Source of the DNA: an uncultured Prevotella sp.
Lineage (GTDB): Bacteria; Bacteroidota; Bacteroidia; Bacteroidales; Bacteroidaceae
Length of the DNA stretch: 56,376 bases
Direction of reading: 5' to 3'
Assembly (NCBI GenBank): GCA_946540435.1
Contig: CAMNII010000012.1
Location: 1 to 56,376 of the forward strand
The position numbers and the translations under genes were made by a program. Below are positions 49,481-56,376 of this stretch, in pieces (position 1 is the first letter of the stretch; each line of letters begins with the position of its first letter). The notes beneath the pieces are model-generated. The model made no database searches. It was given only the letters and a program-made list of their open reading frames with translations, and was not told the origin of the DNA.

Positions 49481-52180
49481 TTACTCGTGGTAGAGCAGTC
49501 GTGACGGAATATTCTCCACGGAGATGCCGGGTCCGTGGAGTCCTACTTCCAGTCGTTCTTCAGCAAAATTCTCAAAGAACTGTACCTCGATGCGGTGGTA
49601 TCCCGCATCCATCTTGAGCCATTGCTCGGCGTGTCCGCCTCCGTCGCGGTTCAGGTCGAGCAGTTCTTTTTTGTCTAACCAAAGTTTGGCACCATCATCT
49701 GAGGTCATGGAGAGGCGGTAGAGTCCTCCATGTTCTATTTTCAGCAATCCTTTGAAGATGAGTCCGAAATGGTCGTCACGCTCTTTCTGCATGGTGGAGA
49801 AGATGTCGGCGATGCCTGTTGTCTTGGCTTTTGCTGCCGATACCTGCTCCACAGTGCTGAAGTTTCCTTCGCTGTAGGCGTAGAGGAGTCCCTGTCCTGC
49901 GGGCTGCGTGTCGGTGGCTGTGAAAAGGTCGAAGCCTTCGATGTCAAGCACGTCGTTGACGGGCCATGCCATTGGCTTTTTCTGTGTGTAGGTGGCGGAC
50001 AGGCGTATGTCGGCAACTGATGAGCCGAAGAGCACTTGGTAGTCCCCTTTGGCTGTCTGCCATTCCGATGTGTTTTCGTTGAATGATGCCAGTTCGTATG
50101 CTGAGATGTCGAACGTCATCATCTGGCTCTCGCCAGGCTGTAGCAGTCGGGTTTTCCCGAAGGCTTTCAGTTCTCTGCGTGGTTTGTCGAGTCCATCTGT
50201 CGGCGCACTGATATAGACTTCCACGACGTCGCGTCCGGCCACTTCTCCGCTGTTGGTTACGGTGACAGAGGCGGTGAAGCCGTCGGCAGAGGCCTTCACG
50301 GTGGGTTTCGTCCATTTGAAGGTTGTATAGCTCAGTCCATATCCGAAGGGGTAGGCGACTTCCATGCCTACGGTCTGGAAGTATCTGTATCCCACCCAGA
50401 TGTCCTCCGTATATGCCGTGTGTGTCACGTTGTCATTCCACGTGTTGGCGTCTTTCTCGTCGTAGCTATGGGGGAAACTGGCCGACGATGGAATGTCGAG
50501 GTAGTTGTTGGGGAACGTCATTGGAAGCCGTCCTGAGGGGTTTACCTTTCCGGTGAGCACGTCGGCAATGGCGTTGGCACCCTCTTGTCCGGGTGTCCAT
50601 GGCAGCAGGATGGCGTCGACCATCCCTTTCCATGATGCTGTCTCAATGACACCTCCGATGTTCATCACCACTACAACACGTTTTCCCCGTGGTCTGTAGG
50701 CTTCGCTGACGTTGCCGATGAGTTCTCGCTCTGTCGGTGTGAGTTCGAAGTCGCTGCGCAGTCGGTCGTGTCCCTCTCCGGCATTGCGTCCGATGATGAT
50801 GACGGCCACGTCGTTTGTCCTTGCCTGAAAGTCGATGACATCTTTTCCGATGGCGACCTCCTTGGGTCGTCGTCCGCCGTCCTCGGCATATTCCATGTTG
50901 AGTGCGGCGTATTGAGCCTCTTTCTGTTTGTCGTAGAACGCTACCAACTTGCCGTCAAGGGTAAATCCCGCTGTCGTCAGTGCCTGCTGCATGTTGGTGA
51001 CATAGGCTTCGTTCACCTCGCCGGATCCAGTTCCGCCTCCCACGAAGTCGACAGAGCTGATGCCGTAGAGGGCGATGCGCTCGTTGCCCTTCAGCGGTAG
51101 TGTTCTCCTTTCGTTACGGAGCAGGATGGTCGCTTCAGCGGCAGCCTGCCGTGCTGTGGCGGCATGGGCTTTCAGGTCGGGTGCATCGGAATAGTGGTAG
51201 TGGTTGAAACGTGGTGTCTTGACGATGTATTCCAACACGCGCCGTACGTTTCTGTCGACTTCCTGCATGTTGATGGTGCCCTGTTCTACGCCGTTGATGA
51301 TGCGTCGTATTTCCTCCTCGTTTCCCGGATCCATGATGTCGTTGCCTGCCTTGACGGCGGCCGCGGTATTGTCTTTGCATCCCCAGTCGGTGATGACGAT
51401 GCCATCGTAGTGCCACTCGTCGCGCAGGATGGTGGTCAGCAGCTCGTAGTTCTGCTGGGTGTAGAGTCCGTTCAGCATGTTGTATGAAGACATGACGGTC
51501 CACGGTCGTCCTTCCTTGATGGCTATCTCGAAGTTCTTCAGGTAGATTTCCCTTAGTGCTCTACGGCTGATGCGGGCATCGTTCTCCATCCGGTTTGTCT
51601 CCTGGTTGTTGGCGGCAAAGTGCTTGACTGAAGTCCCTACGCCGTTGCTCTGTATGCCACGTATATATGCCGCGGCAATTTTCCCGGAGAGAACGGGGTC
51701 TTCGGAAAAGTATTCGAAGTTACGTCCGCAGAGTGGGTTGCGGTGTATGTTCATGCCTGGTGCCAGTAGCACGTCGACGCCGTATTCCAGCACCTCGTTG
51801 CCCATGTCCCGTGTCACCTGCTCCACGAGCTCGGTGTCCCATGAGCTGGCCAGCATGGTCCCCACAGGGAATGCTGTGCAGAAGAAAGTCTTCTGGGTGC
51901 CCTCTCTCTTGGGGTCTATGCGCAGTCCAGCCGGTCCGTCGGAGAAGACGGTAGCGGGAATGCCGAGTCTGTCGATGGGGCGTGTCCCTCCACCTGCGCC
52001 CTGTACGATGGCGTAGGGGCTTCCTCCGACGAGCAGTGTTGCCTTTTCTTTCAGGGTCATGGCGTTCAGTACGTCGTCGATGTTGTCCTTGGAGAGCTGT
52101 GGCTGTGCTGTGGCCGACATCGCCAGGCATATTGCCAGCAGCGTGGTACATGTCATTCGTAAGGGTCGCATATTGTTCAT
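49481..52180 (-). CDS. GH3 family beta-glucosidase-type enzyme with C-terminal PA14-like domain
   Basis: An 899-residue exported glycosidase. The signal peptide ends CLAMSATAQ. The GH3 N-terminal barrel contains PATVFSDGPAGLRIDP, VKHFAANNQETNR and the nucleophile D265 in GIVITDWGCKD. The second alpha/beta domain follows (about 350-590), then a fibronectin-III-like domain (about 640-720). A PA14-like domain at about 755-895 (YRLSMTSDDGAKLWLDKKELLD) is attached at the end, where GH3 enzymes with PA14 more often carry it inserted. The substrate is probably a beta-glucoside or xyloside. It is the last gene of the operon with the CxxCH lipoprotein and DUF6057 gene. Confidence 0.92.
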   Translation of the reverse strand: MNNMRPLRMTCTTLLAICLAMSATAQPQLSKDNIDDVLNAMTLKEKATLLVGGSPYAIVQGAGGGTRPIDRLGIPATVFSDGPAGLRIDPKREGTQKTFFCTAFPVGTMLASSWDTELVEQVTRDMGNEVLEYGVDVLLAPGMNIHRNPLCGRNFEYFSEDPVLSGKIAAAYIRGIQSNGVGTSVKHFAANNQETNRMENDARISRRALREIYLKNFEIAIKEGRPWTVMSSYNMLNGLYTQQNYELLTTILRDEWHYDGIVITDWGCKDNTAAAVKAGNDIMDPGNEEEIRRIINGVEQGTINMQEVDRNVRRVLEYIVKTPRFNHYHYSDAPDLKAHAATARQAAAEATILLRNERRTLPLKGNERIALYGISSVDFVGGGTGSGEVNEAYVTNMQQALTTAGFTLDGKLVAFYDKQKEAQYAALNMEYAEDGGRRPKEVAIGKDVIDFQARTNDVAVIIIGRNAGEGHDRLRSDFELTPTERELIGNVSEAYRPRGKRVVVVMNIGGVIETASWKGMVDAILLPWTPGQEGANAIADVLTGKVNPSGRLPMTFPNNYLDIPSSASFPHSYDEKDANTWNDNVTHTAYTEDIWVGYRYFQTVGMEVAYPFGYGLSYTTFKWTKPTVKASADGFTASVTVTNSGEVAGRDVVEVYISAPTDGLDKPRRELKAFGKTRLLQPGESQMMTFDISAYELASFNENTSEWQTAKGDYQVLFGSSVADIRLSATYTQKKPMAWPVNDVLDIEGFDLFTATDTQPAGQGLLYAYSEGNFSTVEQVSAAKAKTTGIADIFSTMQKERDDHFGLIFKGLLKIEHGGLYRLSMTSDDGAKLWLDKKELLDLNRDGGGHAEQWLKMDAGYHRIEVQFFENFAEERLEVGLHGPGISVENIPSRLLYHE

Positions 52181-52207
52181 GGTGTTCAGTGTTTTGACAA
52201 AGGAGTT

Positions 52208-53707
52208 TTATTCCATGATTTCTGCAGTGATTTTCGTCCGTTTGTCGGACAGTGTTTCTCTTCTGCCTTTTTGCCAGTTGAAATTGACTGGGCTGAGTGT
52301 GAAGTCGGGTGTATTGAACGACCAGGTGGCGCGGTCGTAATACTCGCGGGGGTTGCGCTGCGGCAGGAGGAAGGGCTTGGCGGCGTGTCCGGTGCTGTCG
52401 ATGGCAGCGATATAAAGTAGGCTGTTCAGACCGTTCTCGCGTCGGGACGTGAAGACTATCCACCGGGAGTTTATCGACCAGTTGTGGTAGCTCTCTGCGC
52501 GTGGGCTGTTGGTGGCAGTGAGGGGCCATGTCTGTCGGTTCTGCAGGTCCATCATCCATTGGTCGCTCTCTTTGTGCCAGATGGAGAAGCATCCGTAGTC
52601 GCAGAGGGTGAAGAGCAGGTGGCGGCCGTCGTAGGATGGTCTCGGATGAACAGCGCTCTTCCCGATGGCCTCGGCATTGAAGAGGGTGTCTACCTGTTGT
52701 CCGAAGGTGCCGTTGTCGGGATTGAAGCTGATGGCGCAGATGTTGTAGCGGATGTCGCGGAAATGGTTGCCGATGTCGTCGTACTGGCGTGAGGTGCAGA
52801 AGTAGAGTGTTCTTCCGTCTGGCGAGAAGGATGGGTAGGTCTCCATCCAATCGGGGGTTTTGATGAGTGGTGATATCAGCAGGCGGTGGTTCTCGACGTC
52901 GTAGACCTGCAGGTCGCTTGCGTGGTCGAAAACTTCTACGCGTCTGTCGTTGATGCCGTGAAAGGCTTGGTTGGTGCGGTTGGTGGAGAAGGCGACGTAG
53001 CGCCCTGTGGGGTGCCAGTAGGGATATACGCATGTACCGAGTGTCTTGTCGGTCTTGGTGTCGAGCCATAGTCGCTGTCCGTCGGTTTGAAGGAGCGTAG
53101 CGCCGTGGCTTCCGCGAACGTGGAAGGTGAACTGTCGCGGGTCGGTGCGGTTGCTGGAGTGACAGTTGATGCATCCGCCCTCTATGGCAGTGTTCTCGAA
53201 TATGGCCTTCTCCTCATAGTCGGCGAGGCAGCGCTGGTAAAGTCCCATGGAACTATAGTTGACGTATCCCGGCGCCACGCGCCGATAGGTGAGTCCCCAC
53301 TCGCCGAGGGGGGTGCTGCTGACGGCGATACTGAACGTTCGGTAGCTCACCCATGTGCCGTCGTCCTGCCGTGCGCAGACCCGGACATTGATGTTGCTGC
53401 CTTGGTTGTTTCTGAGCAGGCGGTGCCATTCGTCGATGTTGAAACGGGCGTAGGGACCGTTGGCGTGGAGTGTCTCTCCGTTGCTGCCGGTGACGGTGAC
53501 GTCGACACGTCCGGCATCATTGACGCTGAAGTTCAGCGGAGCGATGTCGGACGGAATGGTGACGCCGACATAGTCTGGAAAGATGGACGGCAGTTCGTTC
53601 ACCTGTTTCTCGTCGTGAGGTTTATGGTTGCAGGCCGTCAGCAGCGCCATCGTTATGATGGCAGCGAGCGTGCTTAAGGTTTTCCGGCTGTAGGTCGTCA
53701 TGTTCAT
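52208..53707 (-). CDS. PD40/TolB-like propeller lipoprotein with one CxxCH motif
   Basis: A 499-residue lipoprotein; the lipobox LLTAC gives Cys26. The first 150 residues form a beta-rich domain. CINCH at 179-183 matches the CxxCH heme-attachment motif, in a conserved-looking segment (IEGGCINCHSSN). From about 200 on come PD40 propeller repeats (YPYWHPTGRYVAFSTNRT, TYPSFSPDGRTLYFCTSRQ, HPRPSYDGRHLLFTLC, YHNWSINSRWIVFTSRRE). Related Bacteroidales proteins sit beside DUF6057 genes. A single heme could make it an electron-transfer or sensor lipoprotein, but this is not shown. Its ATG overlaps the DUF6057 stop by 4 bp. Confidence 0.75.
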   Translation of the reverse strand: MNMTTYSRKTLSTLAAIITMALLTACNHKPHDEKQVNELPSIFPDYVGVTIPSDIAPLNFSVNDAGRVDVTVTGSNGETLHANGPYARFNIDEWHRLLRNNQGSNINVRVCARQDDGTWVSYRTFSIAVSSTPLGEWGLTYRRVAPGYVNYSSMGLYQRCLADYEEKAIFENTAIEGGCINCHSSNRTDPRQFTFHVRGSHGATLLQTDGQRLWLDTKTDKTLGTCVYPYWHPTGRYVAFSTNRTNQAFHGINDRRVEVFDHASDLQVYDVENHRLLISPLIKTPDWMETYPSFSPDGRTLYFCTSRQYDDIGNHFRDIRYNICAISFNPDNGTFGQQVDTLFNAEAIGKSAVHPRPSYDGRHLLFTLCDYGCFSIWHKESDQWMMDLQNRQTWPLTATNSPRAESYHNWSINSRWIVFTSRRENGLNSLLYIAAIDSTGHAAKPFLLPQRNPREYYDRATWSFNTPDFTLSPVNFNWQKGRRETLSDKRTKITAEIME

Positions 53708-55338
53708 TTCCTTCTTTTCGTGATAGCTTGGTTTCTGAATCGTTGCTCAGCAAGAATGGTGGCTGCCTGCAGGTACTGCGCGGCCATGACATTGTCGGGA
53801 CAGCGTGTGCATAGCTCCCGCAGGTTGTCGAAGAGGTGGTCGGGGTGGTACATGTAGTCGGTGACAGGTCGGAAGCGTCGCAGTGGTCCGTAAGTGGGGT
53901 GGCTGTCTATGGCCTGCCTGCCGGCAGGCAGGGCTTGGTCGCCCAGGGCAATCAGCTGCAGGCGCTCTTCTGCCCAGTGGCGGTAGAAGAGTGTGTGTTG
54001 CAGGGTGTGCAGGTATTTCTTTGCAGCGTCGTATTCGCCGTTCACCAGTTCGATCTCTGCCAGACGTGCTGTCAGGCGTACGCTGCGGTTGTAGTCGGTC
54101 ACGCTCTCTTGGGCATCGAAGAAGTAGCGTTGCGCCTCGTTCATCATGCCCAGGCGGAAGAAGATCTCACCAACGGTGAGCAGTGACAGCTGGTCGTCTT
54201 GCAGGTTCATAAAAAGTCCTTCCGGTCCGTTCTGCGGATATATCGCCATCTGTCTGGACAGTTGTCCTTTGACAGCGAGCGCAAGGTCGGTAGCGGCCAC
54301 GGACATGGTGGTCACCAGCCGTCCTTCGTTGGCATGTCGGAGAATGTCGTCCCATCGTTCAGCCTTTACCATGGCATTATAGTTCATGACGTCGTGCAGG
54401 CTGTCGTTGTAGCGTGTCGCTGCAAGGTGGCCTCCGGCAATGATGAGGGCGATGCCGCCGAGCCACCATCTTCTGGCCCATGACCACTGATGGGATGCTG
54501 CCGTTTGCGACGTTAAGCCTGCTAACAGACAGCATGTGGCGGTCAATGCCATGAGCACTATCTGCATGGCGGGAATGTGAACGTGTATATAATAAGGTAT
54601 TCCAAGGAATATACGGTTCTCCGGCCATGGCGTGTAGGCTGTCGAAATGCCAACAATAGTTGCCGTCCATGCCGTGAGGACTGCAGCCTGCAGCCATCCG
54701 CGGCGCTGCAGCCAGCGTAGGGTGGCATAGAGTGTGACGATGTAGACGGTAGTGCCGCAGAGGTGGTAGACGACGGGTATGACTGCCAGGAGGATGATGA
54801 GGTTCTTCCTGGTGGTGTCGACAGCGGTGCATACTGCCACGGCGGCCACTAACGCAACGATGTAGGCTGGCATGACTGCCGTGTCGGCCATATATCCCCA
54901 GAGCAGGAGGGCGGGCAGAAGTGCTAAGACAAACCCTGCTGAAGATGAGGGATGTGCACTGTCAGGCCGTCTGTCGCTCCGGCATGCTGTCAGCCAGCAC
55001 AGCCATGTCAGCGCACCGAAGGCCAGCGCTGTCAGCAGTGCACCCAGCCAGGGCCAGCGGCAGAACTGGACGAGGAACTCAGCGGCATAGCGGGCCATGC
55101 CTCCGGGCACAGCGATGCGCTCCATGAAATAGTCGGTGGTGAAGAGGAACATCTGTTGTTCCTCGAAGTAGGTGAGGATGTAGCCGTGGCGAATGGCGAA
55201 GTGCACCCATACCCACAGCATCAGTGCAACGGTGAGCAGCAGCGGTGCGTGGACTGCTGCCTTCTGCCCCCATCGGGTGGCAGGGTCTGCCGATGCGGCA
55301 TTTGTCTTGCCGCTGACCGTATTCTTTTTCATCGCCAT
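53704..55338 (-). CDS. DUF6057-type multi-pass membrane protein
   Basis: A 544-residue inner-membrane protein. Some ten hydrophobic helices occupy about residues 28-310 (for example ALLTALAFGALTWLCWL and AAVLTAWTATIVGISTAY). A soluble helical C-terminal domain with TPR-like repeats (VGEIFFRLGMMNEAQRYFFDAQ, AEIELVNGEYDAAKKYLHTLQ) follows. The pattern agrees with Bacteroidales DUF6057. It is coupled by 4-bp overlap to the CxxCH lipoprotein and follows the barrel gene by 7 bp, so the products probably work together across the envelope. The function is unknown. Confidence 0.75.
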   Translation of the reverse strand: MAMKKNTVSGKTNAASADPATRWGQKAAVHAPLLLTVALMLWVWVHFAIRHGYILTYFEEQQMFLFTTDYFMERIAVPGGMARYAAEFLVQFCRWPWLGALLTALAFGALTWLCWLTACRSDRRPDSAHPSSSAGFVLALLPALLLWGYMADTAVMPAYIVALVAAVAVCTAVDTTRKNLIILLAVIPVVYHLCGTTVYIVTLYATLRWLQRRGWLQAAVLTAWTATIVGISTAYTPWPENRIFLGIPYYIHVHIPAMQIVLMALTATCCLLAGLTSQTAASHQWSWARRWWLGGIALIIAGGHLAATRYNDSLHDVMNYNAMVKAERWDDILRHANEGRLVTTMSVAATDLALAVKGQLSRQMAIYPQNGPEGLFMNLQDDQLSLLTVGEIFFRLGMMNEAQRYFFDAQESVTDYNRSVRLTARLAEIELVNGEYDAAKKYLHTLQHTLFYRHWAEERLQLIALGDQALPAGRQAIDSHPTYGPLRRFRPVTDYMYHPDHLFDNLRELCTRCPDNVMAAQYLQAATILAEQRFRNQAITKRRK

Positions 55339-55345
55339 TGCCGTA

Positions 55346-56038
55346 TCAGAAATAGAGTCCGAAGGTGACGGACTTGAATTCGGGTCCGCGATCAGCTTTG
55401 AAGACGCTCATCGGCGAATACTTGCAATACAGGCCGATGCCATAGATGTCGACGACACCCATCACGTCGACGGTGACGGGTCGCAGGCCTATCTTCTTGG
55501 TGGAGATACGGTATTCCTGGTTGCCCATGTCGTATCGGGTGTGGAGCCACCCGCCGGTGTTGAATTTCACTACCGGGCCGAGCGACAGGCTGACGTGGCG
55601 GCCTATGCGCTGGGTGAAGAGCAGGGGAATGTCGAGTGCGAGACGGTGGACGCTGGAGTAGCGTGACGAGGTGGCTGCAGGGAATTGGCCTAATGCTGTC
55701 ACCTCGCCCATTTTCTGGAACATCGCTCCGCTGTTCTCCAGTGCGAAATTGCTCCAGTTTATTCCGAAGCCTATCGAGTAGGTCTGCGATGCATTCAGCG
55801 GGGTGTATTCAAAGTCGAAAACGGTCCACTGCACATCCCACGACTTGAAGGGTGCAAAGTCGTAGCCGTCAGGAGCGTCGATGCCGGCATTGAAGCCAAT
55901 GGCGAGGTGCATGATCCAGTCGACGGTCTCGCCATCGTGGAGCTTGATGTCGGTGTTCTCGCTGTCATCGCCATCACTCGTTGCGGCATGGGCTGAAAGC
56001 GTTGCGGCCAGCAATGCCATGAATAGTATTCTCTTCAT
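55346..56038 (-). CDS. PorT-like outer-membrane beta-barrel protein
   Basis: A 230-residue exported barrel. Signal peptide MKRILFMALLAATLSAHA, then an acidic patch (DGDDSENTD) and strands such as HLAIGFNAGIDAPDGY, SIGFGINWSNFAL, LALDIPLLFTQRIGRHVSLSLGPVVKFN, ending in a terminal Phe (VTFGLYF). This fits the OMP_b-brl_2-like class. It is the first gene of a four-gene operon with DUF6057, the CxxCH lipoprotein and GH3, and has its own -7 element. Confidence 0.78.
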   Translation of the reverse strand: MKRILFMALLAATLSAHAATSDGDDSENTDIKLHDGETVDWIMHLAIGFNAGIDAPDGYDFAPFKSWDVQWTVFDFEYTPLNASQTYSIGFGINWSNFALENSGAMFQKMGEVTALGQFPAATSSRYSSVHRLALDIPLLFTQRIGRHVSLSLGPVVKFNTGGWLHTRYDMGNQEYRISTKKIGLRPVTVDVMGVVDIYGIGLYCKYSPMSVFKADRGPEFKSVTFGLYF

Positions 56039-56075
56039 CTTCTTAATTTAAGGGTAAGCAAAAATATTGTCAGTG

Positions 56076-56083
56076 CAAAGATA
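56076..56083 (-). promoter_or_regulatory. -7 promoter element of the barrel/DUF6057/GH3 operon
   Basis: On the minus strand this reads TATCTTTG, 37 bp upstream of the barrel ATG. Confidence 0.55.
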
Positions 56084-56138
56084 ATTCAATTCTGCGAACT
56101 GACCAAAAGAATGATGAAGAAAAAGTGCTGTTCCGGGA

Positions 56139-56318
56139 TTACCGGTTGATGATGACGACTTTTCGGCGTGCCTGTCCGTTTGTCCGTTCTACAACGATGT
56201 TGATGCCTTTGCGGGGTTCGGAGAGTTGTCGGCCGTTGATGTCGTAATAGGTGGTGGCGGTGGTTTCGCCGGCTTCGGTCGTGGTGTTGCCGATGGTGCT
56301 GTTGATGGTTGGGGTGTG
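56139..56318 (-). pseudogene. Decapitated C-terminal secretion-tail fragment
   Basis: A 59-codon open stretch without a start codon. Upstream of it an in-frame TAA lies in repeat-like DNA. Its product would end TYYDINGRQLSEPRKGINIVV followed by a basic segment and a stop, the same pattern as the Prevotella type IX-like tail on the GH2 enzyme in this window. The catalytic part is missing; the 5' side is occupied by the palindromic element at 56322-56376. It looks like the remnant of a secreted enzyme cut by that element, although the full boundary lies outside the window. Confidence 0.65.
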
Positions 56319-56321
56319 TTA

Positions 56322-56376
56322 CTTTTTATTGCTGTCCGGTAAAAACGGCCTGAAGGGCCAGAAAGATCTCAGCCCA
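56322..56376. repeat. Partial copy of the nested palindromic element at the window's right end
   Basis: The pattern AAACGGCCTGAAGGGCC, then about 10 variable bases, then CTCAGCCCA matches the left end of the 44403-44649 element (AACGCCCTGAAAGGGCC ... GTCAGCCCAGGG) in the same orientation, with several mismatches. The element continues past the window. Confidence 0.65.

Overview
The window comes from a Bacteroidota genome, order Bacteroidales, most likely Prevotellaceae. The evidence is: a SusD-type lipoprotein end followed by a DUF1735-type lipoprotein and a GH92 glycosidase; about twenty intergenic matches to the Bacteroidota -7 promoter element TAnnTTTG; a GH2 enzyme ending in the type IX-like C-terminal tail common in Prevotella; and Bacteroidales-restricted families (DUF4834, DUF6057, PepSY-like, PorT-like barrels). 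There is no phage, transposase, CRISPR array or rRNA. One tRNA (Pro, GGG) is present.

Layout. 1-4083: the end of a polysaccharide utilisation locus (SusD fragment, surface lipoprotein, GH92 alpha-mannosidase). 4090-9971: a phosphate island of two tandem Na/Pi cotransporters with PhoU-like tails, a PepSY-like exported protein and a PhoB/PhoR-like pair. The first three genes each have an 11-bp-period TGTAA repeat (Pho-box-like) upstream of the promoter. 10232-13025: anaerobic ribonucleotide reductase nrdD and its activase nrdG. 13046-14735 (minus): psd-pssA-DUF4834 phospholipid operon. 14857-16585 (minus): small Cys-cluster membrane protein and aroA. 16760-18885: tRNA-Pro, tsaE, birA, pyrH. 18900-21733 (minus): rlpA, gdhA, lptB. 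21835-28013: mlaE, mlaF, dnaE, trxA, tadA. 28016-32589 (minus): a 1273-residue GH2 fusion enzyme and an outer-membrane barrel. 32966-37849: tig, a TonB_C-domain protein, a PorT-like barrel (minus) and mutY.

37850-38303 is a noncoding hub holding five kinds of short repeat. 38304-41929 (minus) holds a double receiver-like/PEP-synthase-type ATP-grasp fusion and two small membrane proteins. 42040-48554 (minus) is the MoxR/DUF58/DUF4350/DUF4129/SpoIIM operon, interrupted by a 247-bp nested palindromic element, with a divergent RDD gene at 48686-49414. 49481-56038 (minus) is an apparent operon: outer-membrane barrel, DUF6057 membrane protein, CxxCH-bearing PD40-like lipoprotein, GH3 glucosidase. 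The window ends in a decapitated secretion-tail fragment next to a partial second copy of the palindromic element.

The strongest candidates for undescribed biology are: (1) the phosphate island, where PhoU-like domains are fused to the transporters beside a kinase with almost no periplasmic sensor, and where repeats, terminator hairpins and promoters are stacked on each other; (2) the receiver/ATP-grasp fusion with a repeat-derived peptide in its second receiver; (3) the lipoprotein-DUF6057-barrel-GH3 operon; and (4) the dispersed and palindromic repeat families that collect at gene junctions. All functions are read from sequence only; no database search was run.
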